Shown piece after piece: positions 55,091-63,877 of a stretch of DNA of 64,000 nt (position 1 is the first letter of the stretch; each line of letters starts with the position of its first letter). The notes beneath the pieces were generated by a model. The model was not told the origin of the DNA. It saw only the letters and a program-made list of their open reading frames with translations, and ran no database searches. The position numbers were made by a program, and so were the translations under genes. The DNA is taken from the NCBI RefSeq assembly GCF_008365375.1, contig NZ_QOKW01000012.1, positions 120,559 through 184,558 of the forward strand. The letters run 5' to 3'. Source of the DNA: Roseomonas genomospecies 6 (GTDB lineage: Bacteria; Pseudomonadota; Alphaproteobacteria; Azospirillales; Azospirillaceae).

Positions 55091-56202
55091 CCTTCGTTCT
55101 CCGTGTCCGCGCTCTCAGCCACAGCCATTTCAGGGCGGCCTCAGCAAACGAAGGATGACGGGCAACTCCGTGGGCGCCCGTGTTGCCCGACGCCTCCCGG
55201 CGCCCCGATGTCCACCGGCGGCTGGGCGAGGACGCGGCGGCGGGAAACTCCGTATCAACTGTGTCAACACAGACCACGGGGAGGGGGATGCCGTTGGCGT
55301 CCGCAGCGCAAGCCGCCGATCCCGGGCGGCCGTCGGTCGGCACGGGCGGCATCCCGGTGTTCGGGCGGCTGCGGGCGCACCGGGGCGGCGGGCCCGTGTT
55401 CCCGGACGGCTGGGCGGCGCGCGCGCCGTGTGTCGCCTGGGGCGGCGGGGGCAGGCGGCGCCTCGGGGCGGGCGGCTCGGCGTGACTGGCGGGGATGACC
55501 GACAGCGAGGCGGGCAGCGAAACCCAAGGAAACCGGGAAGTCAGGGCAGGGTGAGTGGGGTGCAAAGCGTCACCGGGGGAAAGGGACGCGATGGCGACGC
55601 GGCGGGGATCGGGCGGGCGGCGGCCGCGGACGCCCGAGGCTCGTTCGTCCGGCCCCATAGGCCGTTCGCCGTCCGAGGACCGCTCGGCGGTACTTGGGGC
55701 GGGGCGGCGGTCAGCGCGCTTGACGGTGCCGTCGCCCCGGGCCGTTCCAGGCGGCTCTGGGCGCGCCCCGCGGCGGCGGCGGGGTTGGGGCGGCTGAAGG
55801 CCGTTGGGATGGCGGAGGCCCTGGCTGGGGCCGTCTGGCCAGGGGTCGGTCGGCCGGGGGCGATCGCTGCCGTCGCGCAGCGGGGCGCTCCCCCGTTGAC
55901 TGGGGGTGGTTTTCGGCCGTCGAAGGACTTCTAGGTCCTCCGGAGGTTGGCCCCTGTCGTCCGAAGCGGTGTCCGGGCGGCTGGAAGCCGTTCGGACACC
56001 GGAACCGCCGTCCGAGCCCCCGAAGGGGGCGAGGATGGCCTCCATCGACCGTGGCCAGGCCCGACGCTGGCGTCGGGACGGCTCATTCGGAGGGCGCGCA
56101 GCGACCGACGACCACCGGGTGCCTTGCACCCCACCCACCCGATCAGGAAAAGGTGATTCACGGCACCCAAGGAGTGATCCACGTCCCAAAAATGACGGCT
56201 CA

Positions 56203-56449
56203 TAGACGGCTGCATAGACGGGGGATTCACGGGCAGTTCATGGGTTACGGCCTGCGACCGCGGCGGCGCGGGCAGGAATGGGGCGGCGCAGGATTGATGG
56301 TTAGCGGCGATGCGTGAAGGCGGCGGTGAGTTTCGTGAGCATTTGGCAGGATGGCGATCGGGAGTTTGGCGGCGGGTTTATGGAGAGATGACGGAGTCTT
56401 TGTGGGTGATCGACAGGGTATTCACGGGCAATTTGCGGGTCGTAGACGG
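56203..56449 (+). repeat. TAGACGG / TTCACGGG repeat cluster, left of CBASS 2
   Basis: TAGACGG occurs at 56203-56209, 56215-56221 and 56443-56449, with ATTCACGGGCA beside two of them. The same two motifs recur at 60145-60287, on the other side of the CBASS operon. The spacing is irregular, unlike standard iterons. Confidence 0.6.
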
Positions 56450-56522
56450 AAAATATGCGGTTGATGACTGCCAAGGCTGGTGGAAGCCCCTGCGCGCGGG
56501 AACCGGGAAAGGCATGTGCCGG

Positions 56523-56540
56523 TGCGGACCGGTGTCCGCA
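56523..56540. promoter_or_regulatory. 18-bp palindrome, copy 4
   Basis: TGCGGACCGGTGTCCGCA is copy 1 on the opposite strand. It lies in non-coding DNA about 640 bp before the second CBASS operon. Confidence 0.7.
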
Positions 56541-57177
56541 CGGTTCTGGTGATGGTCAGCCCGTAGAACTGCGTCTACTCGCTCAAGATGGCGGCAGGCG
56601 CGCTCGCCGCCCAGGAATGTTTGTTGAAACCACCCGCTGCACGGCTTCATGGCGGCTGTGGCTTGGTGTGCCTGTCCGCAGCCACGTTGGTCCCTTGACC
56701 GCGTTGCCGAAACGCAGAATCGGGTGGGCACGTCGCGCGGTGCTCCCCGAGGGAAGCGATGTCTTCATGGAGCGCTCACAGACGCCGTCGCCCGGTGGAA
56801 GGTGGCCGATCGCCACGTCAATGCGCTGCCACGGCGAGGCCTGCCGCGTCACCCACGTGGAGAGCCATGACTTCGGCCAACTTCCCGCGCGGGCGGCTAG
56901 CCGATGGAGCCGAGATCGGGGTGCCAGCCTGAATCGTGCCGGACAACGCGCCGCTAAGCGATCGTGCCTCGGGGCGCCCCGCGCTCTCACAAGGGGCACA
57001 GGAAGGCCCGTTCCTCCGAAAAAGCGCGAAATTTTTGTGCTTACTTGAAAGCAACCTGTGAGTGTCTCATATGGGCGGTCGAAGCATCGCTGTTCGAGGT
57101 GCCCCCGCTGCGCACGCGGGACGCGACACCCCTTCCCGGCATGCGTCGCGCAACCCAGTGCCACAACGGATCCATCA

Positions 57178-58322
57178 TGAACGGTACGACTGCTTGGCTT
57201 AACGAACTCCTTCGCGACATCGCCCAAAAGGTTCAGCTTCCGCCGAGCAGGTACGCTGAGGCGGTTACACACTACGAGGCTGTCGCCAAATTCTTGGAAG
57301 CGGATGGCAGCCCTCTGCGTCCCCACGGCCCGCTTCTTCTCTATCCGCAGGGGTCGTTCCGAATCCAATCGACGATCTCGTCGCGGCTGGACCACGATGA
57401 GTTCGACATCGACCTGATGCTCGAACTCAACAACGTGCAACGGACCGAGGACCCGGATACGGTCCTTGACCTCGTGGTGAAGGGCCTGACGCGGGAACGG
57501 GACGACGGCCGGTACCGCGGGTGCCGCGTTACGAAGAAGAAGCGATGCGTCACCGTTGAGTACGAAGAGATGCATCTCGACATCACTCCGGCTGTGTTGA
57601 TCGATGGCGCGCCGCGCACAAGCGTTATTTTTGACCGTCACCCTGACCGGCCGTCCCACGTTGTCAGCAACCCCGAGGGCTTCGCCCGAGCGTTCGAGGA
57701 TGCCACCCTGCCGCGCGAACTCGTCTTGGCGATGGAGCGGGCGCTTCCTGTGCCCGAACAGAAGCCCCTTGAGGCAAAGTCCGATCAGCTTCTCGCGCTT
57801 CAGCTGCTGAAGCGGCATCGGAACGTGCTCTATGAGCGTGGCGGCAACAAGCCACCCTCGGTCCTGCTGGCATGGTTCACCATGCACGCTCCGAGGGGCG
57901 ACGGCCTGATCGGCCAGCTGGCGCGCCTTGCGCTGAGCATTGAGCAGACTCTGGCGCGCGGCCCCCTCCGGGTGGAGAACCCAGCGTGTCCGCAGGAGAA
58001 CTTCGCGGATCGGTGGCCCGCAAACCAGGCCGAGCAGAACCGGTTTGCGAAGGAGATGGGTGCGCTCCGGAAAACTCTCATCGCGTTGCACGAGTCCGAT
58101 GAACCGCTCTCCGCCAAGCGCGACGTGCTCCGGAGCCTGTTCGGCGAGGCTGTCACCAACCTTGCCTTCGAAGCTCTCAACGAGCGCATTGGAAGCACGG
58201 GGCAGACGTCGGGTGTCGGCTGGCGGCCGCGCACCGGCATCGTTTTGCCCGTCGCGGCGACCGGCGGCCAAACCGTAGCCCCGCACACCTTCTTCGGAGG
58301 CCCCGACCGCGAGGGACGTTGA
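57178..58322 (+). CDS. CBASS CD-NTase, second locus
   Basis: A 381-residue cGAS/DncV-like nucleotidyltransferase. The active site is seen as YPQGSFRIQST (GS at 59-60), EFDIDLMLEL (D77, D79) and HLDITPAV (D135). Unlike the CD-NTase at 20679-22184 it has no AGS-C-like sensor; the C-terminal part is a helical SMODS-type region ending in FFGGP. It would make the cyclic oligonucleotide that activates the SAVED effector two genes downstream. ATG 57178 is the family-like start. The next gene begins 2 bp after its stop. Confidence 0.88.
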
Positions 58323-58324
58323 TC

Positions 58325-58954
58325 GTGTCGCGTCCCCCGTTTCCCCGGCCTGGCGATGCTCAATTCGCTCGGAACGTGCTGGAGGATCAGGCGGCGGGCA
58401 TGGCGCGCCTGTTCCCCCGCCTGCGTCCCATCTGGCGCACCCGTTGGGGAATCACATGGCGGGGGACGTTGCGCCCGGTCGCCCAATCCTACACCATCGA
58501 GCTCGGCTTCATTGTCGGCGCCGTCTTCCGCGACGTCGAGGTGGCATACAGGCCGCCGCGCGCCCGGGTTCTCGCCCCTGAACTGCGCAGGCGTCCGGAG
58601 GCCCCGATGGAGCCGATCCCGCACGTTTACCAAGAGGACCATCCTGTCGTTCCCTGTCTTTACTACCCAGGGGAGTGGAACGTATTCATGCCACTTGCGG
58701 AGACCGTGGTCCCCTGGCTCCTCCATTGGTTCGTTCACTACGAACTCTGGCAGGCCACCGGGGAGTGGACCGGCGGCGGTCGTCATCCCGACGGCGACCC
58801 CGAGCGCATCGGCGACCGTGACGGTCGCTCCGTCCCTGGCCATGCAGCAACACGCCGCCTCGCCCTCGCCCTGAACCCGCATGTAATGTCAGAGATGGGC
58901 TTCCTAGTCCGCCGGGCGCACGGCGCCGCCCCGTCCAGCCTGCCTGAGGATTGA
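58325..58954 (+). CDS. E2-like protein of a short type II CBASS
   Basis: A 209-residue protein between CD-NTase and effector. Its second half reads HPVVPCLYYPGEWNVFMPLA, then ETVVPWLLHWFVHYELW and TGEWTGGGRHP, the pattern of the stand-alone ubiquitin-E2-like proteins of E1-less CBASS operons; C111 would be the catalytic cysteine. Such proteins are thought to modify or prime the CD-NTase. GTG 58325 is preferred; TTG 58319, overlapping the upstream stop, is possible. Confidence 0.7.
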   Translation: MSRPPFPRPGDAQFARNVLEDQAAGMARLFPRLRPIWRTRWGITWRGTLRPVAQSYTIELGFIVGAVFRDVEVAYRPPRARVLAPELRRRPEAPMEPIPHVYQEDHPVVPCLYYPGEWNVFMPLAETVVPWLLHWFVHYELWQATGEWTGGGRHPDGDPERIGDRDGRSVPGHAATRRLALALNPHVMSEMGFLVRRAHGAAPSSLPED

Positions 58955-58958
58955 GCCG

Positions 58959-60125
58959 ATGTCCCTGCTGCATAAGGTCTTCGACACCCTGCTCACCGCC
59001 GTGTCGAAGGTTGTGGACTTCGCCTTGCGCCGCAGGTCATTCCCCTTGAGAATCTTCAGGGCGGGCCTGATCCTTATCGGTGCGTCCGTCGCCGGGTCCT
59101 GGGTGTCGTCGCTTTTCTACGCCGACGATGTGAGGGCCCTTTCCCTCCACATCGAGATCTCCGGCGGAACACCGGAACTCATCACGTGGCTCGCCTTCAT
59201 CATCGGGCTTGTCCTCACCGCCGTTGGCGGCGTCTGGGAAGCGATCCGCTTCGCAGAGGAGGAGAGAAAGGAAGAGGAGCGGCGCGCTCGCAGGCGTGTT
59301 GTCGTCATCGAGCAGCGCGGCCTCGCCAAGAGTTCCGGATCTCCTCTGAAGGACGCTCTGCCGAAGGACGTCGTTGGTGTCCCGCAGAGTATCCTGCTGG
59401 ACCACACGCCATATGTTGAGAACAACTCGGTGACGGACCCGGAGCGGGTCGTCGGCGAGGTCGCAACGGTGCGCCACGACCTGGAGCGCTCGGTTTCCGA
59501 CGTGGCTCGCGAGGACGTCACCGTGGTGTACGGCGGCGTGTCTCCGGTGCCCCTGACCTTCCTCGCCGGGTTTTTGCTCGATGACGACGGCGCCGTCCGC
59601 ATCGTGGACTGGGACCGCGGGGAGGCGCGCTGGCGAAGCCTGGACGGCGCCGACGACGGGGAGCGGTTCATCGTGGATGGCTTTGACCGCGTTCCCCGTG
59701 GCGCGGCAGAGGTCGCGGTGGCCGTCGAGGTCTCCTACGCTGTGGATGCAGACGCCGTCGGCCGGTCGCTCGGCGCGGTGCCCGTCGTTCGACTCTCGCT
59801 GCCGACCATCGACAAGGACAATCACTGGTCCGACGCGAAGCAACGGGCACTGGCCGCCCAGTTTCTGAAGGTGGTGAGCGACCTCGGCAACCGCGGGGTC
59901 CGGACCATCCATCTGTTCCTGGTGGCTCAGAACAGCGTCGTCTTCCGATTGGGGCAGCGCTACGACCAGCGCAACCTGCCAGAGGTGCTGGTGCATCAGT
60001 ATGAGAAGACGGCGAACCCGCCCCATCCATGGGCCGTAAAGATGCCGACCCACGGGATCAACCGACCGGTGGTCGTCCGCCGGGCGCCACTTGCAGTCCA
60101 GCACCCCACCGACCGCAGCGCCTAA
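58959..60125 (+). CDS. Two-TM SAVED effector of CBASS (Cap14-like), copy 2
   Basis: This 388-residue protein has two membrane helices (about 33-54 and 73-96), a charged linker (EEERKEEERRARRR) and a SAVED domain (about 140-370) with TFLAGFLLDDDGA, VAVEVSY and AQNSVVFRLGQRYD. It is strongly similar along its SAVED domain to the effector at 22278-23411 (shared blocks include VTDPERV/A, YGGVxPVP and RNLPE.LV.QYE). It starts 4 bp after the E2-like gene. It should disrupt the inner membrane when bound by the operon's signal. Confidence 0.87.
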   Translation: MSLLHKVFDTLLTAVSKVVDFALRRRSFPLRIFRAGLILIGASVAGSWVSSLFYADDVRALSLHIEISGGTPELITWLAFIIGLVLTAVGGVWEAIRFAEEERKEEERRARRRVVVIEQRGLAKSSGSPLKDALPKDVVGVPQSILLDHTPYVENNSVTDPERVVGEVATVRHDLERSVSDVAREDVTVVYGGVSPVPLTFLAGFLLDDDGAVRIVDWDRGEARWRSLDGADDGERFIVDGFDRVPRGAAEVAVAVEVSYAVDADAVGRSLGAVPVVRLSLPTIDKDNHWSDAKQRALAAQFLKVVSDLGNRGVRTIHLFLVAQNSVVFRLGQRYDQRNLPEVLVHQYEKTANPPHPWAVKMPTHGINRPVVVRRAPLAVQHPTDRSA

Positions 60126-60144
60126 CGGATGTCCGATCGGCGTC

Positions 60145-60287
60145 GTGTTCACGGGAGCTGTTCGGGACGTTGAGGGTGTCCTAGACGGCGGGTTTGCGCT
60201 TGGGTGCCACCCGGTGTCCGCCTGATGGAGGCCACCCTCACGGCGCCATCTCGGGGTGTTTGCTGACCCTTAACGGAGCTTAGACGG
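60145..60287 (+). repeat. TAGACGG / TTCACGGG repeat cluster, right of CBASS 2
   Basis: TTCACGGG near 60147 and TAGACGG at 60182-60188 and 60281-60287 repeat the motifs found to the left of the operon (56203-56449). The region 60126-60388 holds no gene. Confidence 0.55.
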
Positions 60288-60388
60288 GGTCTTCACACTT
60301 CGTTTCCGGGGAACTTGCGTCAATAGCATTGAGTGTTGCGTAGCCCGCCCATAGCCTTGATCAGGGGTTGTCGCGGATGGAGAGGGCC

Positions 60389-60706
60389 ATGGCCAAGGTA
60401 TTGGATTTCCAAGCGGAACGACGGCGGTTGCGTCCCGTGCCGACGCCCGTCCGCGGGGAGCCGCCGAGGTCCCTGTTGGCCTGCGTCAGGACGTATTTCA
60501 ACGAGATCGAGCGGCTGTGTGAGCCGTACCAACACGACTGGCGGAGGATCCGCGACATGCTGACCGAGGCCAACATGCTGGCCCCAGGCGCGTCGGCGGG
60601 AGCCCTGCGCGGTTTCTTCCTGGGTGTACGCAACGAGCAACGTGAACGGCACAATGGGCCAAACGTCGGCCGCGTGGCTCAGACGTGCGGACGGGGGAAT
60701 GGATGA
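60389..60706 (+). CDS. Small protein with W..I..L..A..L-P-type domain, copy 1
   Basis: A 105-residue protein whose core (YFNEIERLCEPYQHDWRRIR, then LAPGASAGALRGFF) closely parallels the first 75 residues of the next gene's product. The shared form, a helix pair and an S..TLR.YF-like recognition helix, resembles TraK-like DNA-binding proteins of conjugative plasmids. ATG 60389 has GGAGAGG. It overlaps the next gene by 4 bp (ATGA). Confidence 0.65.
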   Translation: MAKVLDFQAERRRLRPVPTPVRGEPPRSLLACVRTYFNEIERLCEPYQHDWRRIRDMLTEANMLAPGASAGALRGFFLGVRNEQRERHNGPNVGRVAQTCGRGNG

Positions 60707-61425
60707 CCATGACCATCAACATCGAGCAGGCCCGCCAGCGGATTCTTGAAGCCGAGCGCGAGGTGCTGGGGGTTGCGTACCCCAAGACCATTGAGATCGT
60801 CCGCACCCTCTTCGGCGACATCGAGGGCCTGAAGGGTCGTCACCGCGAGTGGGACAAGGTCAAGAAGGTGTTGGTGGCGGCCGAACTCCTGCCACCGGAC
60901 ACGTCAGTGGGAACGCTGCGCCAATACTTCTTCGCCATCCAAAAAGAGCGCCGCGACATCGCCGCCGTGGACGCCGTCCCGGAGCAGGCGCCGATGCCGA
61001 AGCACGAGGCCTTGGTGGCGATCGAGCCGAAGGCGGATAAGCGCGCTCGCCCGGGCAAGGCGGAGAAGACGGCTGCGGCCGCGGTGTCCACCGTGGTGGA
61101 AGGCGGCGCGGCCAAGTCCGTCGAGCCCGACCTGACGCCGCCGTCGAGCCCGGACATGACGCCGAAGGACTTAGAGGAATTGCTCGCGCAGGCTCATGCC
61201 CGCGACGCCGCTCCGGTGACCGCGGATCTCGGCGGTCCGGGCGTCGAAGAGGACGAGCCCGAGGGCGGCGATGCGACGGCCCTCCTGCTGCGCGCCACGG
61301 AGCAGACCTACACCGACCGCGGCCAGCCATTCGAACCGATCGTCAATCCCAACGCTCGAGTCGACAGCCGCATCGCCGCCATGGCGCGCCCGCGCTCTTG
61401 TGGCCGCGCCATGGCGATGTCCTGA
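60703..61425 (+). CDS. Protein with the same domain plus long acidic tail, copy 2
   Basis: A 240-residue protein. Residues 20-75 (PKTIEIVRTLFGDIEGLKGR, REWDKVKKVLVAAELLPPD, SVGTLRQYFFAI) share the domain of the previous gene. The rest is Ala/Pro/Glu-rich and probably disordered. A TraK-like oriT-binding or partition role is possible, especially given the TraL/ParA-like ATPase at 62829, but this is inference. Confidence 0.65.
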   Translation: MTMTINIEQARQRILEAEREVLGVAYPKTIEIVRTLFGDIEGLKGRHREWDKVKKVLVAAELLPPDTSVGTLRQYFFAIQKERRDIAAVDAVPEQAPMPKHEALVAIEPKADKRARPGKAEKTAAAAVSTVVEGGAAKSVEPDLTPPSSPDMTPKDLEELLAQAHARDAAPVTADLGGPGVEEDEPEGGDATALLLRATEQTYTDRGQPFEPIVNPNARVDSRIAAMARPRSCGRAMAMS

Positions 61426-61577
61426 TCGCCGTCCTCCATCAGCACCGCGTCATCGAGGCCGCCGACCATCATATCGGCGGCCTCAATGTTGTTCACCAAG
61501 CGGAGAACGACCTGGCGCCGAGCCGCACGCCAAACCTACCTTCCCGGTACCATTTCTGAATCCGGTGAAGGACGGCG

Positions 61578-61910
61578 ATGTACAGCGAGCTTTACGATGT
61601 CGAATGGGTCGATCTGGACCCGGACGACCCTGACACCGACGACTGGGACGCCAGCGGCCCTTACGGTTTCGAGCTGGAGGTCCGCTGGGATGCGGAAGGT
61701 TGGGGGGGAGCGACTTACAGCTGGTATGTGCGTGGCCCCGTGGGGGCCCCGGGAACGGCGGCAACGGACTGCTGGGACAGTGGCTGGTCACCGTGTCTCG
61801 ATCGGCCTTGGCACGACGCCGAGGAGGCTCTGGACCGTCTGGCGCCGCGCTACAGGGCCTGGGTGCTGGAGCATGGTGATACGGTCCAAACCGGGGAGGC
61901 TGTTGCGTAG
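61578..61910 (+). CDS. Small acidic protein, unknown
   Basis: A 110-residue, strongly acidic, Trp-rich protein (WVDLDPDDPDTDDWD at 10-24; ATYSWYVRG; CWDSGWSPCLDRP). The two cysteines could pair. Acidic small proteins on mobile elements sometimes mimic DNA, but no family is recognised. Confidence 0.6.
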   Translation: MYSELYDVEWVDLDPDDPDTDDWDASGPYGFELEVRWDAEGWGGATYSWYVRGPVGAPGTAATDCWDSGWSPCLDRPWHDAEEALDRLAPRYRAWVLEHGDTVQTGEAVA

Positions 61911-61967
61911 CCTCGAAGCCTCCCATCTGAACACCGGGGCGGCGGTGGCGGTGGCGGAGGCGGTGGC

Positions 61968-62672
61968 ATGGTGACGGAAGACCTTGAAGAGCGGCTGTCG
62001 CCCTTGCGGGACGCGCACCGCTACGACCGCCGCATGGCCCACGTCCGCGACCTCCCCAGGCCACTGTTCACACACACCGACGACCTGCCTGTTGACAGGT
62101 GGCCCGCTCACCGTGATCGGCTACCCGAGCCGCTGCCGCTGCCGCCCGACCTCGAGAAGGACGATCACGACGGCGCCATGGCTTGGCTTCGGGAGAACGC
62201 TGAACGCTTCAACACCACGTTCGACGTCGTTCTGATGCTGGCTTTCCTGGAGCACATCCCCGTGCTGTCCTCCCACCCAGGGACCACATGGATGGTCCTC
62301 GAACACAAGGTCGCGGGCACGATGTGCGGCGTCGTGCGCCTCATCGGCGTCCGCCTGACGCCGCGTCCCGAAGCCCACGCCGCGTTCAAGGCGATCGCCC
62401 GCCGCTGGTATGGCAGCGACCTGTGCTCGGGGCGACCTCTGCTGTCGCAGCTGCGGGAGTATCAAGACGCCGTGCAGCGCGTTGGCGTCGATTGCAACCG
62501 GTCATGGTGGCACTTGTGCGAGGGCATTTACCCGGTCGACCACTCCCAAGAAGCTCTTGCGACGCTGGCCGTGGATCCTCCGGATCTCGACTCACTGTTT
62601 GGCGACCCCAGGCCTTACGGGGGCGCCGAACGTTTGGCCAGGCTGGTGTGGCTGGCGCCAAACAGCGACTGA
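61968..62672 (+). CDS. Unknown soluble protein
   Basis: A 234-residue protein, 57 bp after the previous gene. The N-terminal 60 residues are Pro/Arg/Asp-rich; the rest is helical (GAMAWLRENAERFNTTFDVV, AHAAFKAIARRWYG). No known motif. It is co-directional with the surrounding genes. Confidence 0.66.
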   Translation: MVTEDLEERLSPLRDAHRYDRRMAHVRDLPRPLFTHTDDLPVDRWPAHRDRLPEPLPLPPDLEKDDHDGAMAWLRENAERFNTTFDVVLMLAFLEHIPVLSSHPGTTWMVLEHKVAGTMCGVVRLIGVRLTPRPEAHAAFKAIARRWYGSDLCSGRPLLSQLREYQDAVQRVGVDCNRSWWHLCEGIYPVDHSQEALATLAVDPPDLDSLFGDPRPYGGAERLARLVWLAPNSD

Positions 62673-62828
62673 CCCCCGCGACCGCGTGGCCGATACTTCT
62701 TTGATTTTGTTGGCGAAAGTCGTCTTCCACGCCGCCTCGGCAACATAGATTACTAACCGGGGCGCGTGCAATCTTGGATCTGAGGGTTCGTTCGAGCCCA
62801 CCAGATTCCAGGCTCAGGAGACGATGTG

Positions 62829-63779
62829 ATGAGCACCGCCAAGAAGCCCCAGGCTCAGCTGCTGACGGGCACGCACCGGGGCACCGCGCCCGTGACCGAC
62901 CACCTGACCCACTTTTTGCTCGGCGAGAAGGGGAGCTCGGGCAAAACCGTGGTGTCCGAGCTCGTCGCCCTGCTCAGCGACCAGTACGTCGCGCAGGCAG
63001 GCGGGACCGAAATGAACGTGGTGACGGTCGACGACCAGCCGCGTCTGCGGCACGTGCTCGGCGATCGCGTCGCCCTCGCGCTGCCGCTGACGCCGCCCGA
63101 CAACGTGTCGGATGGCGACGAGAGCGAGGATCTGCGGACCTACTACGAGCAGGTCTTCGAGTATCAGAAGGGTCGCGACTGCCTGATCGACACGGGCAGC
63201 AACTCCAGCAAGCGCATTTTCTCGTGGTTCAAGGGAGCGCGCGGCGCCTATGCGCGTATGACAAAGGAGGAGGGCGTGCACATGCGCTTCGTCGTCGTCA
63301 TCGACAACGACGCCGAAGCGGCGAACGGCGCGGCCGACATGTTGGCGGCCGCGTACCGGATGTGGAGCAAACTCGGCAACGCCGACTTCTTCCTCGTCCG
63401 CAACGCGCACAAGGGCTCGTTCAAGGGGTTGGAGGCGAGCTGCGAGAAGTATCGTCTGATGCTCGAGTTGCCCTGGCTCAAAATCGTCGATCTGCCGCGC
63501 AACAAGTCCATCTTCTGGGACATGTGGCGCAACAAAGGTGAGCGCAGCATCATCGACATGTTTGCTGCGCTCGACGGCGCCGACGAAGACAAAATGCGCC
63601 GCGAAGCCTTGGCGACGGAGACGGGCCTCAGCACGGGCAAGGTGAACCACGGCGTTTACGACTTCATGCTGTGGCTCCACGAATCCCAAAAAGCGCTGCT
63701 GCCGTTGCTGCGCCCAGAAGTGGCGCAGGGCATTAAGGCCCGCTTGGACGAGGACTCGGACCTGTACGCCGCCGACTGA
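62829..63779 (+). CDS. TraL/ParA-like P-loop ATPase
   Basis: This 316-residue protein has the deviant Walker A of the MinD/ParA class, GEKGSSGKT (residues 32-40, with signature K34 and K39), then the middle motifs LIDTGSNSSKRIFSW and VVVIDNDAEA in the switch positions. It resembles TraL, the ParA-like ATPase encoded with traK in IncP-type transfer regions. AGGAG precedes ATG 62829; GTG 62826 is possible. Confidence 0.8.
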   Translation: MSTAKKPQAQLLTGTHRGTAPVTDHLTHFLLGEKGSSGKTVVSELVALLSDQYVAQAGGTEMNVVTVDDQPRLRHVLGDRVALALPLTPPDNVSDGDESEDLRTYYEQVFEYQKGRDCLIDTGSNSSKRIFSWFKGARGAYARMTKEEGVHMRFVVVIDNDAEAANGAADMLAAAYRMWSKLGNADFFLVRNAHKGSFKGLEASCEKYRLMLELPWLKIVDLPRNKSIFWDMWRNKGERSIIDMFAALDGADEDKMRREALATETGLSTGKVNHGVYDFMLWLHESQKALLPLLRPEVAQGIKARLDEDSDLYAAD

Positions 63780-63803
63780 TCCGCACCACGCCGACGGTAA
63801 GGC

Positions 63804-63877
63804 GGGGGGGGGGGGGCACCCCCCCCCCCCCCCCCCCCGGGGGGGGGGCCCCCCCCCCCCCCCCCCCCCTCCCCCCC
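63804..63877. other. G/C homopolymer runs, probable assembly artefact
   Basis: Runs of G (13 bases), C (more than 20), G (10) and C (more than 20) follow one another almost without other bases. Biological DNA rarely looks like this; a base-calling or assembly fault at a strong hairpin between two convergent genes is likelier. Confidence 0.75.

Larger units (their letters stand above)
55091..57177. other. Long region with no supported gene; carries repeats
   Basis: About 2.1 kb of very GC-rich DNA with long but Arg/Pro/Gly-rich frames on both strands that show no conserved motif or start signal. It contains an inverted repeat CGGTGTCCG-N17-CGGACACCG (55967-56001), a C-rich motif (56122-56139), palindrome copy 4, and clustered TAGACGG / TTCACGGG motifs (56153-56449). 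I read it as non-coding, possibly a replication, partition or regulatory zone. Confidence 0.5.

Noticed and set aside
54681..56189. A 502-codon open frame on the - strand
   Set aside because: Composition is Pro/Arg/Ser-rich throughout, no motif or ribosome binding site supports it, and it runs across the antitoxin remnant and palindrome copy 3; it is a product of high GC.
56203..56449. Treating the TAGACGG repeats as a CRISPR array
   Set aside because: The repeat is only 7 bp, the spacing is irregular and there are no cas genes.
62780..62805. A tRNA T-arm-like stretch (GGTTCGTTCGAGCCC)
   Set aside because: No acceptor stem, anticodon arm or D-arm can be assembled around it.
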